Below are positions 10,418-19,464 of a DNA stretch of 64,000 nt, in pieces. The translations under genes and the position numbers were made by a program. This stretch comes from Ramlibacter sp. (lineage in GTDB: Bacteria > Pseudomonadota > Gammaproteobacteria > Burkholderiales > Burkholderiaceae_C), in assembly GCA_013815685.1 (NCBI GenBank), contig JACDFR010000015.1, positions 1 through 64,000 of the forward strand, given 5' to 3'. How positions within the stretch are numbered: the first letter of the stretch is position 1; every line of letters starts with the position of its first letter. The notes under the pieces were generated by a model that did not search any database, had not been told where the DNA came from, and saw nothing but the letters and a program-made list of their open reading frames with translations.

Positions 10418-10418
10418 T

Positions 10419-11384
10419 TCAGTAGGCCTCGCGGAACTTGCGGCGCAGCCAGTAGCCCAGCAGGTTGAACATCAGCGTGAGCAACATCAAGGTCAGGCCG
10501 GCAGCGAAGATGGTTTGGTAGCCGACGCTTCCGTGCGGCAGGTCGCCCAGCGCCACCTGGACGATGTACGAGGTGATGGTGGCGGCGGGCTCCAGGGGAT
10601 TGAGCGTGAGATTCGGCTGCATGCCCGCGGCCACCGCCAGGATCATGGTCTCGCCCACGGCGCGCGAAATGCCCAGGATGTAGGCCGAAGCGATGCCGGA
10701 AAAGGCAGCCGGTACGACCACGCGCGTGGCCGTCTGGAAGCGGGTGGAGCCCATGGCGTAGGCGCCTTCCCGCAGGCTCATGGGAACGGCGCGCATCGCG
10801 TCCTCGGACAGCGACGAGACGTAGGGAATGATCATGATGCCCATCACGATGCCCGCCGACAGGATGTTGAAGGTCGGCAGGCCGGGGTAGATCTGCTGGA
10901 TCAGCGGCGTGACCACCAGCAAGGCGAAGAAGCCATAGATGATGGTCGGGATTCCCGAGAGCAACTCGAGCACGGGCTTGAGAATCTCGCGCGTGCGGTA
11001 GCCCGCGAACTCCGACAGGTAGATCGCGATGATGGTGCCCAGCGGTATGGCAATCGAGAGCGCGACCAGCGAGCTGCTGAGCGTCCCCGACAGCAGTACG
11101 GCGATGCCGAAATGGGCATCGTCGAACAGCGGTGTCCACTGCTTGTCGGTCAGGAAGGTCCACAGCGGCACATTGCTGAAGAAGACCAGCGATTCCTTGA
11201 CCAGGATGTAGACGATGGCCAGCGTGGTGAAGACCGAGACGCAAGCTGCCATCAGCAGCACGGCCTCGATCAGCTTGTCCTTGCGCTTGCGAGACGCCTT
11301 CATCCGGGCGAGCTCGGCCAGCCGCGCTTCGCCAGTCACGGGGACAGTGGGCACGATGCGATCCGGAGTGGTGATGGCGCTCAT
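10419..11384 (-). CDS. pstC: Phosphate ABC transporter permease PstC
   Basis: Inner-membrane permease of 321 residues, partner of PstA. It has an N-terminal cytoplasmic stretch, a first helix near 45-65, a large periplasmic loop with WTPLFDDAHFG, and an EAA loop (REGAYAMGSTRFQ). It is separated from pstS by 87 bases that contain a strong hairpin, so its expression is probably lower than that of the binding protein. Confidence 0.96.
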   Translation of the reverse strand: MSAITTPDRIVPTVPVTGEARLAELARMKASRKRKDKLIEAVLLMAACVSVFTTLAIVYILVKESLVFFSNVPLWTFLTDKQWTPLFDDAHFGIAVLLSGTLSSSLVALSIAIPLGTIIAIYLSEFAGYRTREILKPVLELLSGIPTIIYGFFALLVVTPLIQQIYPGLPTFNILSAGIVMGIMIIPYVSSLSEDAMRAVPMSLREGAYAMGSTRFQTATRVVVPAAFSGIASAYILGISRAVGETMILAVAAGMQPNLTLNPLEPAATITSYIVQVALGDLPHGSVGYQTIFAAGLTLMLLTLMFNLLGYWLRRKFREAY

Positions 11385-11422
11385 TGTAGTTTTTGAATAA
11401 AGTGCGTCCGGAAAACGAAAGG

Positions 11423-11459
11423 AGGCCAGCCTGCAGGTGGGATCCGCGCAGGCTGGCCT
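11423..11459 (-). terminator. Strong intercistronic hairpin between pstS and pstC
   Basis: A perfect 12-base inverted repeat (AGGCCAGCCTGC at 11423-11434 with its complement at 11448-11459) has a 13-base loop. In the direction of transcription the stem is followed by CCTTTCGTTTT, a poor U-tract. It probably causes partial termination or protects the pstS message, so that PstS is made in excess over PstCAB. Confidence 0.7.
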
Positions 11460-11471
11460 TCCGGGGTGCGA

Positions 11472-12473
11472 TTACATCGTGGCTTCGCGCTTGAGCAGTT
11501 CGGGAATCGTGATGCCGATTTCGTTCTTGCCGCCGAACACGGTGCCCTTCTTGCCCTTGGCAATGTGGTCCGACGCCGTCTTGTAGGCGTCGGCAGGCAG
11601 CGGCACGTACTTCACTTCCTTGGCCATCTTGGCGCCGCTGGTCATGTAGAAGTCCACGAACTTCTTGACTTCGGGCTTGGCAATCGACTTTGCATTGACG
11701 TAGATGAAAATCGGGCGGGCCAGCGGCTGGTAGGTACCGTTCAGCACCGTGGCTTCGCTGGGCGACACCGCCGGCTTGCCATCCTTCTCGACGATGGGCA
11801 GCGCCTTGAGCTTGTTCATGTTCTCGGCGTAGTAGGCATAGCCGAAGTAGCCGATGGCGTTCACGTCGCCGGCCACGCCCTGCACCAGCACATTGTCGTC
11901 TTCCGACGCGGTGAAGTCGCCCCGGCTCGACTTGGACTTGCCGACGATCGCTTCGGTGAAGTAATCGAAGGTGCCGGAATCGGAGCCGGCGCCGAACAGC
12001 TTGATCGGCTGGTCGGGCCAGGCCGGGTTGACCTGGTTCCAGCGGGTGACCTTGCCCTGGGCCGCCGGTTCCCACATCTTCTTGAGCTCGGCCACGGTAG
12101 CCTGCTTCAGCCAGGTGTTTTTGGGGTTGATGACCACAGTAAGCGCGTCGAACGCCACCGGCAACTCGTAATACTCGACGCCGGCCTTCTTGCAGTCTTC
12201 CATTTCGGACTTGCTGATCGGGCGCGACGCATTGGAGATGTCGGTCTCGTTGCGGCAGAACTTCTTGAAGCCGCCGCCAGTGCCGGACACGCCGACGGTG
12301 ACTTTCAGGCCCTTGTTGGCCTTCTGGAACTCTTCGGCAACGGCCTCGGTGACCGGGTAGACCGTGCTGGAACCGTCGATCTTGACGACCTGGGCCGCGG
12401 CCGGCAGTGCGGCGGCGCCCAGGAACGCGAAGGCCGACGTGGCCAGCATCGATTGGAGGATGAACTTGTTCAT
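11472..12473 (-). CDS. pstS: Periplasmic phosphate-binding protein PstS
   Basis: High-affinity phosphate-binding protein of 333 residues. It has a signal peptide (MNKF, hydrophobic core, ALPAAAQ cleavage region near 25-28). The binding-site loops [15 protein letters not shown] and [14 protein letters not shown] are all present. It is the first gene of pstSCAB-phoU-phoBR and has a Pho box promoter 57-74 bases ahead. The hairpin behind it separates it from pstC. Confidence 0.97.
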   Translation of the reverse strand: MNKFILQSMLATSAFAFLGAAALPAAAQVVKIDGSSTVYPVTEAVAEEFQKANKGLKVTVGVSGTGGGFKKFCRNETDISNASRPISKSEMEDCKKAGVEYYELPVAFDALTVVINPKNTWLKQATVAELKKMWEPAAQGKVTRWNQVNPAWPDQPIKLFGAGSDSGTFDYFTEAIVGKSKSSRGDFTASEDDNVLVQGVAGDVNAIGYFGYAYYAENMNKLKALPIVEKDGKPAVSPSEATVLNGTYQPLARPIFIYVNAKSIAKPEVKKFVDFYMTSGAKMAKEVKYVPLPADAYKTASDHIAKGKKGTVFGGKNEIGITIPELLKREATM

Positions 12474-12513
12474 GGCGTGATCCTTGAAGTAAGGGTTACT
12501 GCGGATAGGAGGG

Positions 12514-12547
12514 ACTTTATGTCGGTCTTGTGACGGTTTCGTGACAG
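12514..12547 (-). promoter_or_regulatory. Pho box and -10 of the pst operon
   Basis: Reading leftward: CTGTCAC GAAA CCGTCAC (12547-12530), a near-perfect PhoB site with 11-base period, then 10 bases, then TAAAGT (12519-12514) as -10. The geometry matches known PhoB-dependent promoters, where the box replaces the -35. The pstS ATG lies 41 bases downstream. Confidence 0.85.
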
Positions 12548-12554
12548 CGTTTTC

Positions 12555-12866
12555 TCAGGCCGCGGCTTTGCAGTTCTTGCCCTGCGGCTTGCCGTCGTGC
12601 ATCAGGGTGACGCCTTCGGCGCCCTGGGTCACGAGCTTGTAGCCGTCGCCCTCATAGACGCCATCGCCCTTGCGGTCGAGTTCCGCGGAGCCGTGCATGG
12701 AGCGAACGCGCACCGAGGCGCCGCCCTCGGCAGCCCGGGCGCTGAAGGTCTTGCCGTCGGCGCAGGCGAAGCTCACGAATTTGCCGGGAGCCATGCCGAC
12801 CGGTGCGGATTGGGTGGCACAGCCGGCCAGTGCAGCCAGGGCGAGGGAAGCGAGAACCAGTTTCAT
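12555..12866 (-). CDS. MliC-like lipoprotein (C-type lysozyme inhibitor family)
   Basis: Small predicted lipoprotein of 103 residues. The signal peptide ends in the lipobox LAGC near residue 17. The mature part has the MliC-like order: FACADGKTFSARA, a central Y-x-L strand (GYKLVTQG), then DGK and a late Cys (KNCKA) that could bond with the early one. MliC proteins inhibit host or predator lysozymes at the envelope. The ATG at 12866 is chosen because GGAG precedes it by nine bases; ATGs at 12875 and 12881 are also in frame. A Pho box-like site lies upstream. The family call is by pattern only. Confidence 0.65.
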   Translation of the reverse strand: MKLVLASLALAALAGCATQSAPVGMAPGKFVSFACADGKTFSARAAEGGASVRVRSMHGSAELDRKGDGVYEGDGYKLVTQGAEGVTLMHDGKPQGKNCKAAA

Positions 12867-12936
12867 GTCATTCATCTCCATAGGTAACAGACAGGGCGAG
12901 TCTGGCTCTGGCTGATGACAGAACCATGAAAAACGT

Positions 12937-12954
12937 GTGACGGTTGAGTGACAC
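12937..12954 (-). promoter_or_regulatory. Candidate Pho box ahead of the MliC-like lipoprotein
   Basis: Reading leftward: GTGTCAC TCAA CCGTCAC (12954-12937), two good half-sites with the correct 11-base period. The hexamer 10 bases downstream (TGGTTC) is a poor -10, so the site is less certain than the pstS one. It lies 71 bases ahead of the lipoprotein ATG and ends 7 bases before the stop of the pseudogene to its right. Confidence 0.6.
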
Positions 12955-12960
12955 CTGCGG

Positions 12961-14724
12961 TCAGGCCTTGAAGTGCATCCGGACCACCAGATGCGCCTCG
13001 TAGCGCTCCCAGGCCATCGGGATCACGAAGGGAACGGCATCCGCTTCGCCGGCCGGGGGCGCCGGCCGCTCGGTCAGGACCCGCGGCGGCGATATTTCCA
13101 TGCTGTCGCCGAAATGCCGGCGTGCGTAGCCTGACATCTGGTTGGCGATCTCGCCGACAGCACGTGGGTGACCTCCATCGGGATCAGATCGCCGGCAATG
13201 TGTGTGGTCAGGTGGACTTCCTTGCCGAGCGACTTCGCCACCCGCTGGGCAAGCGAGCGCAGGTTGTCGACCATGGCTTCCACCACCCGCGGCCCTTCAG
13301 GCGCCTGCGCGCGGGCCAGCTTGCCCATGCGCTCGAACACACGGTACAGGCGCTCGATCTGTTCCTGTACCCGGGAGAGCTCCAGCACCACGGGAATCAG
13401 GTCTTCGCCCGCCAGGTCCGGCCGGTTGAGCAGTGGCGCCAAGGTGTTTTCCATCAGGTGCGCTGGCGTGAGACGGCCATCAAGCTCAGGGCCGCGCCCT
13501 CTCCTTTGATACTGTGGACCAGGCGGGCCGCCTCCTGCACGAGCTCCAGGAACGCCCCGGGCCGGCGCCCCGCTTCGCGCATCGACTGATTCAGGTCCGC
13601 AAGGCGCGCCCGCGCACCCACCAGGAAATCCTGAAGCAGCACCGGCTCGTGCCCCAGCACCCGGATCAGATCTTCCACATCGCTGCGGGCCGCTTCCTGG
13701 GTGGCGGCGAGTTCGCGCTCGAGCAGTACCTTATGGGTGACGTCGAATACCGTCACCAGAAGTTCCTTTACCGCGCCTCCTTCGCGCACCTGGGTCATCT
13801 GGAAACTCAGAAACTTCGCGCTGTCGCGGCTGGCCAGGGGCGGCACCACCTGGACATCGCGCAGGGGATCGAGCTGGCCGAGCAGGGCCGGCTTGACCTT
13901 GGGATCGAACATCAGTTCGAGATAGCTGCGCGCTTCGCCGGCCCGGTCGGGACTCAGCATGTTGTCCAGCAGTTCCCGGAAGTCGTCGCCCGCCCTGACC
14001 TGCCGCATGAAGAGCCTGGGCACCGATGCGGAGAACTGGCCGCCTACCTTGCCGTCAGCGCGCACCAGGAGCAGACCCTCCGTCACCGACTTCAGAATGT
14101 CCTCTGTCTCTCGCCGCGCCGCTTCCGCCACCTGGTCGCTGGCATTCAGCCGGCGCAGGAACTTGAAGACGATATAGACGAAGTTGATCAGCGCCAACGC
14201 AATAGCCAGCACCTGGATCTGGCGCATGCGCGTGGTCTTGGTGTTGGCCGCCGACTCGATGCCGCGCGCCAGGTCGTCGCACAGGGCCATCAGGCGGATG
14301 TTTCGCGCCACCGCTTTGTTGCTTGCTATCTCCACCTCCTGGGCACCGGGCCCCATTCCTTCTCCAGTTTGCGGCTGGCTTCGCGCAGGTCGCCGGGGTT
14401 CAGGCCGAACACGGTGAATTCGATGTCCCGGCCAAGAGAATCCTTGATGGCGGCCAGCGAGCTGACGAAGCCGGCATGGCCTTGGCCGAGCTGGGCCATG
14501 CTGGTCTGGGTCGGCATCCCCGATTTCATCTCAATCTGCAACGTCAGCACCGACTTGGTGATCTGCTGGGTCAGCATTCTCAATTCCCCCGCGGAGTTGA
14601 TGCGGCTGGCGTCGCGTTCCAACTGTGTCGACGCGTAGAAATTGATGCCCAGATCGAGGATGATGAACAGAAGGATCGCGAACAAAAGGTCACGATACTT
14701 TCCGATTCCAAAATTTTTTTTCAT
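12961..14724 (-). pseudogene. Frameshifted sensory protein: type IV pili chemotaxis-transducer-like N-terminus, PAS-like region, Hpt-like domain
   Basis: One long reading frame is broken at three places. Part 1 starts at ATG 14724: a membrane helix, then a type-IV-pili methyl-accepting-transducer segment (GELRMLTQQITKS). Around 14340 the frame shifts and continues with EIASNKAVARNIRLM, a second membrane helix and a PAS-like region, then an Hpt-like motif (LVHSIKGEGAALS). At about 13456 it shifts again into MENTLAPLLNRPDL. At about 13160 it shifts a third time into a segment that reads EIANQMSGYARRHFGD and ends at 12961. Each join is restored by adding one base. The gene is either decaying or carries sequencing errors. 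The two later pieces begin with possible ATGs, so they could also be called as separate genes. Confidence 0.75.
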
Positions 14725-14821
14725 GATGCGGTCACATGGCTGGAACACGGGATGCTGACGCCAAACGATGTCTTCCGTATGACAGCATCCGGGTTTCATC
14801 GAGCCGATCAGGCCAGGGCGG

Positions 14822-14855
14822 CTGCCATCAAACAGTCATATTGAGTCCCCAGCAT
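14822..14855 (+). promoter_or_regulatory. Candidate Pho box ahead of phnC
   Basis: CTGCCAT CAAA CAGTCAT (14822-14839) has two half-sites, each one base from consensus, with 11-base period. After 10 bases comes CAGCAT as a weak -10. The phnC ATG is 26 bases further. PhoB control of phosphonate genes is well established in other proteobacteria. Confidence 0.65.
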
Positions 14856-14880
14856 TCCCGGAACTTCAAGCGAGGTATCC

Positions 14881-15741
14881 ATGGAAGCAGCGATTCAGAT
14901 CAAGGGGCTTGGCAAGACATTCGGCAGCGGCCGCAAGGCCCTGCAGGACATCACGCTGGACATCGCACCGGGCGAAATGGTGGCCCTGATCGGCGCCTCC
15001 GGTTCGGGCAAATCAACCTTGTTGCGTCATCTTGCGGGCCTGATGCCGGGCGACGGCGGCCTGGTGCGGGTGCACGGCCGGACTGTGCAGCAGCACGGCC
15101 GCATCGCATCCGATATCCGCTCGGTGCGAGCCGGCATCGGCTTTGTCTTCCAGCAGTTCAACCTGGTCGACCGGCTGCCGGTCCTGGTCAACGTGCTGGC
15201 CGGCACGCTGCACCGCGTGCCGTTGTGGCGCAGCCTGGCCCGCTGGTTCACCGCCGAGGAAACCGCGCGCGGCCTCGAAGCATTGCGCCGCGTCGGAATC
15301 GCGGAATGCTGTTTTCAACGCGCTTCCACCTTGTCGGGCGGGCAGCAGCAGCGCGCCGCCATCGCCCGCGCCATGGTGCAGGGCGCGAAGGTGATCCTGG
15401 CCGACGAGCCCATCGCCTCGCTGGACCCCGAATCCTCGCGCCGGGTCATGGAGATCCTGGCCAAGGTCAACCGAGAGGACCGGTGCACCGTCGTGGTATC
15501 GCTGCACCAGGTGAATGTGGCCATGCGCTATTGCGCTCGCACCGTGGCGCTGCACCACGGGCGCGTGGTGTACGACGGCCCGTCGTCAGCCCTGACCCCG
15601 CAATTGCTGCGCGAGCTCTACGGCGCCGAAGCCGACGAAATCCTCTCCCTGGGCGACCATATCGGCAGCCTGCAGGACGCCCGCAGATCCGGCCCGGCGC
15701 CCTGGGTGGCGCCCCTGTCTCCCCTGGCCCAGGTGGCCTGA
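14881..15741 (+). CDS. phnC: Phosphonate ABC transporter ATP-binding protein PhnC
   Basis: ATPase subunit of the phosphonate importer, 286 residues. It shows Walker [10 protein letters not shown] (about 38-46), signature [12 protein letters not shown], Walker [13 protein letters not shown] and the switch segment SLHQVNVA, all typical of PhnC. The C-terminal 30 residues are an extra tail. It is the first gene of a plus-strand phnCDE unit behind a Pho box, with a GAGG-type ribosome-binding site. Confidence 0.95.
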   Translation: MEAAIQIKGLGKTFGSGRKALQDITLDIAPGEMVALIGASGSGKSTLLRHLAGLMPGDGGLVRVHGRTVQQHGRIASDIRSVRAGIGFVFQQFNLVDRLPVLVNVLAGTLHRVPLWRSLARWFTAEETARGLEALRRVGIAECCFQRASTLSGGQQQRAAIARAMVQGAKVILADEPIASLDPESSRRVMEILAKVNREDRCTVVVSLHQVNVAMRYCARTVALHHGRVVYDGPSSALTPQLLRELYGAEADEILSLGDHIGSLQDARRSGPAPWVAPLSPLAQVA

Positions 15742-15743
15742 AC

Positions 15744-15815
15744 ATGATCGATAAATTATTCCGCACGGTCGCCGTGGCGGCGACGGTCATTGCCGTTTCC
15801 GCGTTGGCTCTCTAA
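15744..15815 (+). CDS. Possible 23-residue hydrophobic peptide between phnC and phnD
   Basis: A short frame MIDKLFRT-VAVAATVIAVSALAL begins two bases after the phnC stop codon and ends 26 bases before phnD. It looks like a signal peptide or a single membrane helix. It may be a real coupled microprotein, the leftover signal peptide of a decayed duplicate phnD, or chance. No strong ribosome-binding site of its own is seen. Confidence 0.25.
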   Translation: MIDKLFRTVAVAATVIAVSALAL

Positions 15816-15841
15816 CTCACCCTACCCACGAGGAGAACAGC

Positions 15842-16804
15842 ATGTTCAAGAAGATCATCGCCGGCCTGGCGGCCGGCCTCATCGCGTCGGCGCCCGCGCT
15901 CGCGCAAGACATCAAGGAAATCAACTTCGGCATCATTTCCACCGAAGCCTCGCAGAACCTCAAGTCGCAGTGGCAGCCGCTGCTCGAAGACATGGCCAAA
16001 AAGACCGGGTACAAGGTCAATGCGTTCTTCGCGCCCGACTACGCCGGCATCATCGAAGGCATGCGCTTCGGCAAGGTGCACATCGCCTGGTACGGCAACA
16101 AGTCGGCCATGGAAGCGGTGGACCGCGCCGGCGGCGAAGTGTTCGCGCAGATGGTCAACGCCGACGGGACGCAAGGCTACTACTCGCAGTTCGTGGTGCA
16201 CAAGGACAGTCCGCTGAAGTCGCTCGAGGACGTACTCAAGAACAGCAAGAGCCTGTCGTTCGGCCAGGGCGACCCCAATTCCACCTCCGGGTTCCTGGTG
16301 CCCGGCTACTATGCATTTGCCCAGAACAAGGTGGACCCCAAGACGGCCTTCAAGGTGGTGCGCAGCGCCAATCACGAGACCAACGCCCTCGCCGCGGCCA
16401 ATCGGCAAGTGGACGTCGCGGTCACCAACAGCGAGGCGATGACCAAGATCCAGGACAACCTGCCGGAGAAGTTCAAGGAGCTGCGCGTCATCTGGACTTC
16501 GCCTTTGATCCCGCTGGACCCACTGGTGATGCGCAAGGACCTGCCCGAGGCGTCGAAGCAGAAGATCAAGGACTTCTTCTACAGCTATGGCAAGGGCGCC
16601 GAGCACGAGAAAGAGGTTCTGATGAAAATCTCCAAGCTTTCGATGTTCAAGCCTTCCACCAACGCCCAGCTGATCCCGATCCGCCAGCTGGAACTCTTCA
16701 AGGACCGCAACAAGTTCGAGGGCGACGCCGCCCTGCTCGCCGTCGAGAAACAGGCGAAGGTGGCCGAGATCGACCGCAAGCTGGCGGAACTGGCCAGGCA
16801 TTGA
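15842..16804 (+). CDS. phnD: Phosphonate-binding periplasmic protein PhnD
   Basis: Substrate-binding protein of the phosphonate importer, 320 residues, with a signal peptide (MFKKIIAGL core, cleavage after APALA near residue 21). The family features [28 protein letters not shown] and [17 protein letters not shown] line the phosphonate pocket. It has a strong AGGAG ribosome-binding site (GAGGAGAACAGC-ATG). It lies between phnC and phnE, and its stop precedes phnE by seven bases. Confidence 0.96.
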   Translation: MFKKIIAGLAAGLIASAPALAQDIKEINFGIISTEASQNLKSQWQPLLEDMAKKTGYKVNAFFAPDYAGIIEGMRFGKVHIAWYGNKSAMEAVDRAGGEVFAQMVNADGTQGYYSQFVVHKDSPLKSLEDVLKNSKSLSFGQGDPNSTSGFLVPGYYAFAQNKVDPKTAFKVVRSANHETNALAAANRQVDVAVTNSEAMTKIQDNLPEKFKELRVIWTSPLIPLDPLVMRKDLPEASKQKIKDFFYSYGKGAEHEKEVLMKISKLSMFKPSTNAQLIPIRQLELFKDRNKFEGDAALLAVEKQAKVAEIDRKLAELARH

Positions 16805-16811
16805 ACAAGCC

Positions 16812-17618
16812 GTGAGTACCACCGCACACCTCTCCGTGGTCCAGCCGCCGTTGCCGACCGCGCCCAGGGCCAACCTGGCCGTGCTGCTGGCGTGGGGCGT
16901 ATTCGCCGCCCTGCTGGCGGCTTCGTGGAACGGCGCCGACATGCGCCCCGCCGACCTGGTGCGCGATTCGGCCAACATGGCCGAGTACGCTGCCAGCTTT
17001 TTCCCGCCCAACTTCAAGGACTGGCGCTACTACCTGCAGGAGATGGTGGTCACGCTGCAGATCGCTCTGTGGGGCACGGCCCTGGCCGTCGTCTGCGCGG
17101 TGCCGCTGGGCTTGCTGTCGTCGACCAACATCGCGCCGGTGTGGGTGCGCCAGCCGATCCGCCGGCTGATGGACGCGGCCCGCGCCATCAACGAGATGGT
17201 TTTCGCCATGCTGTTCATCGTGGCCGTCGGCCTGGGCCCGTTCGCGGGGGTGCTTGCACTGTGGATCCACACCACGGGCATCCTGGCGAAGCTGTTCTCG
17301 GAGGCCGTCGAATCGATCGACCCGCAGCCGGTTGAAGGCATTCGGGCGACTGGCGCCAGCGCGCTGGAAGAGATCTTCTACGGCGTCATCCCCCAGGTGC
17401 TTCCGCTGTGGATCTCCTATTCGCTCTACCGCTTCGAATCCAACGTGCGTTCGGCCTCGGTGGTGGGCATGGTGGGCGCGGGCGGTATCGGCGTGGTGCT
17501 GTGGGAGATCATCCGCGGCTTCCAGTACGCGCAGACCTGCACGGTGATGATCATCATCGTGGCGAGCGTCAGCGTCATCGACCTCATTTCGGCGCGCATC
17601 CGCAAGGCACTGGTCTAG
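16812..17618 (+). CDS. phnE: Phosphonate ABC transporter permease PhnE
   Basis: Inner-membrane permease of 268 residues with five to six hydrophobic segments and the EAA-type loop ([20 protein letters not shown]). It starts with GTG. Only one phnE is present, so the channel is probably a homodimer. It completes the phnCDE importer and is followed after 10 bases by the PhnZ-like gene. Confidence 0.95.
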   Translation: MSTTAHLSVVQPPLPTAPRANLAVLLAWGVFAALLAASWNGADMRPADLVRDSANMAEYAASFFPPNFKDWRYYLQEMVVTLQIALWGTALAVVCAVPLGLLSSTNIAPVWVRQPIRRLMDAARAINEMVFAMLFIVAVGLGPFAGVLALWIHTTGILAKLFSEAVESIDPQPVEGIRATGASALEEIFYGVIPQVLPLWISYSLYRFESNVRSASVVGMVGAGGIGVVLWEIIRGFQYAQTCTVMIIIVASVSVIDLISARIRKALV

Positions 17619-17628
17619 GAGATTGGGC

Positions 17629-18219
17629 ATGGCACTCGACATCGACGACATCGTCACGCTCTACCGCACGGCCGGGGCCGCGCGCTATGGCATGGAAGCG
17701 ATCAACCCGGAACAGCATGCACTGCAATGCGCCCAGCACGCCGAGCGAGCGGGCGCCACGCCGGAGCTGGTGGCCGCGGCGCTGCTGCACGACCTGGGGC
17801 ACCTGGTCGCCGCCGGACAGCCGGAAGAAAATGCCAGGAACGACCTGCACGAGTTCGTCGCCATCCCATTCCTGCGAGGCGTATTCGGTGACGCCGTGAT
17901 CGAGCCGATCCGCATGCACGTCGACGCCAAGCGCTACCTTTGCGCCACCCTGCCGGGCTATCGGGAGACGCTGTCGCCCGCCTCCCGGCGCAGCCTGCAG
18001 TTGCAGGGCGGGCCGTTCGAGCGCGAGGCGGCGCAGCGGTTCATCATGCAGCCCTTCGCCCTCGATGCCGTGGCACTGCGACAGTGGGACGATGGCGCCA
18101 AAAGCACCACGGCTGCAACGCCGGGATGGGGACACTATTCCAAGGTGCTGGAGCGGGCGCGCTCCATCAAGGCCGGTATGCCGCGAAGCCGGGCGGCCGA
18201 CGCCTCCTCAACTACTTGA
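17629..18219 (+). CDS. PhnZ-like HD-domain oxygenase linked to phosphonate breakdown
   Basis: Protein of 196 residues in the HD superfamily branch of diiron oxygenases that includes PhnZ and TmpB, which split hydroxylated aminophosphonates into an aldehyde or acid plus phosphate. Likely ligands are H30, H54-D55, H58, H74 and H97, with a late Asp in QWDDGAK. The spacing of Y20, E23, H30 and H54-D55 equals that of the substrate-gating Tyr/Glu pair and metal ligands I recall for PhnZ. The ATG at 17629 follows AGGAG by seven bases. The partner hydroxylase (PhnY or TmpA) is not in this window. It sits directly after phnE and convergent to phnN. Confidence 0.75.
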   Translation: MALDIDDIVTLYRTAGAARYGMEAINPEQHALQCAQHAERAGATPELVAAALLHDLGHLVAAGQPEENARNDLHEFVAIPFLRGVFGDAVIEPIRMHVDAKRYLCATLPGYRETLSPASRRSLQLQGGPFEREAAQRFIMQPFALDAVALRQWDDGAKSTTAATPGWGHYSKVLERARSIKAGMPRSRAADASSTT

Positions 18220-18223
18220 GTTT

Positions 18224-18772
18224 CTACTTCGTTCCCCTCAGGCACTCGAGGTAGCGGGCAAGCTGCCGCCCCGCCTCTTCGAGCGTGCCATCGTTCGCGA
18301 TCAACAGATCGGCGTTGGCGCAGTCCAGCAGCATGTTCCTGGCCAGGCGGCTGGCCACCGCTGCCGGCGCCTCCCGTCCCCGCCGCAGCAGGCGCGTGGC
18401 CAGCTCGGTGGCATCGGCGGTGACCTGCACCACGCGAAGCCCTCCATCACGCCTCACGCAGGCGACATGCTCGCGCGACCCATTGACCACCACCACCCTG
18501 CCCCAATCCACCTGCTGCCGGTAGCGGCTCGCGATGCCGTATTGAAATCCGTGCGCTTGCCAATGCCAAGCCATGCCGCCCGCGCGCAACAACTGCTCGA
18601 ACTGCGCCGGGCCCAGGCCCTGGCGATCCGCTCCCGCGCACGAGGGCCGCGTCTCGTGTCTCTGTGCAAAGACCACATCCCTATCGCCGGCGAGGTGCTT
18701 GCGCGCCCAGCCGATCACGCTGTCTTTTCCCGCGCCGGACGGGCCGCAGACGAACACCCAGGCGCCGCTCAT
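18224..18772 (-). CDS. phnN: Ribose 1,5-bisphosphate phosphokinase PhnN
   Basis: Cytoplasmic kinase of 182 residues, similar in fold to guanylate kinase. Walker A is GPSGAGKDS near the N-terminus. It turns ribose 1,5-bisphosphate, the end product of the C-P lyase route, into PRPP. The ATG at 18772 overlaps the stop of the DUF1045 gene (ATGA), so phnF, DUF1045 and phnN form one minus-strand unit. Its end nearly touches the convergent PhnZ-like gene. Confidence 0.93.
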   Translation of the reverse strand: MSGAWVFVCGPSGAGKDSVIGWARKHLAGDRDVVFAQRHETRPSCAGADRQGLGPAQFEQLLRAGGMAWHWQAHGFQYGIASRYRQQVDWGRVVVVNGSREHVACVRRDGGLRVVQVTADATELATRLLRRGREAPAAVASRLARNMLLDCANADLLIANDGTLEEAGRQLARYLECLRGTK

Positions 18773-19464
18773 GGCAGCAGCAGCGCATCGGCGATTCGCA
18801 GAAACGGTGCGCCCGGCCGGGGTTCGGCAAACACGCACAGCCGGTCCAGAAACGGCGGCTCCTGGAGGTTCAGTTGAGCCACCGGCCGAGCGATCCGGGC
18901 GACCACCTGCCCGGCCAACGCGGTGTCCACCCGACCCGTCAACGTCATGTGAAAGCGAAAACGTTCCAGCACCAGGTGATAACCGAACCGGTCCAGCAGA
19001 GCGCGGGAACGCGCATCGAGCTGGTCCGGCTGCCGCTTCTCGATCTCGGCCTTCGTCAACGGTGCGCGCAAGTCGTCCAGTTCAGTGACGCAAACCTCGG
19101 CCAGGGCGCCAAGGGCAGGATTGCGCACCGCCGGCACCAGCGCCACGAAACCGTCCATCAGCACCGGCACCAGCGTCTCCAGCGGCACCGGCCTGCGGCT
19201 TTGGGCAAGTTGCCGCACCCTGCCCAGAAGGGCCGCTTCCGCGACACCGTCCCGCAGGCGAAACGGCGCCTTCAGCGTGGCATGAAAGCCGTATCGCCCC
19301 GGCTCGGCCGTGATGCGATCGAACTCGCCGGGGATCAATTGCGTAAGTGTCGAGCGGGGCAGCTGCGCCCCACTCCATTCATCGCGGCCTAACCAGCGCG
19401 ACCCGAAGTCCCACCAAGCCGAGTCGCGGGCGGGAGCGTAGTAGATGGCGTAGCGCTTCGTCAT
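18769..19464 (-). CDS. DUF1045 protein of phosphonate operons (2H phosphoesterase-like)
   Basis: Protein of 231 residues beginning MTKRYAIYYAP, the hallmark of the phosphonate-operon family DUF1045. Two H-x-T/S motifs, HATLKAPF (near 65) and HMTLTGR (near 185), place it with 2H phosphoesterases. This would fit hydrolysis of the cyclic ribose phosphate made after C-P lyase, a step done by PhnP elsewhere; PhnP is not seen here. That role is inference. Both ends overlap neighbours by ATGA (phnF stop, phnN start). Confidence 0.88.
   Translation of the reverse strand: MTKRYAIYYAPARDSAWWDFGSRWLGRDEWSGAQLPRSTLTQLIPGEFDRITAEPGRYGFHATLKAPFRLRDGVAEAALLGRVRQLAQSRRPVPLETLVPVLMDGFVALVPAVRNPALGALAEVCVTELDDLRAPLTKAEIEKRQPDQLDARSRALLDRFGYHLVLERFRFHMTLTGRVDTALAGQVVARIARPVAQLNLQEPPFLDRLCVFAEPRPGAPFLRIADALLLP

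Noticed and set aside
13074..13454. A separate 126-residue gene starting at 13454
   Set aside because: It reads as the continuation of the upstream broken frame, and its own C-terminal 25 residues are out of frame with the family-like sequence that follows, so it is treated as part of the pseudogene.
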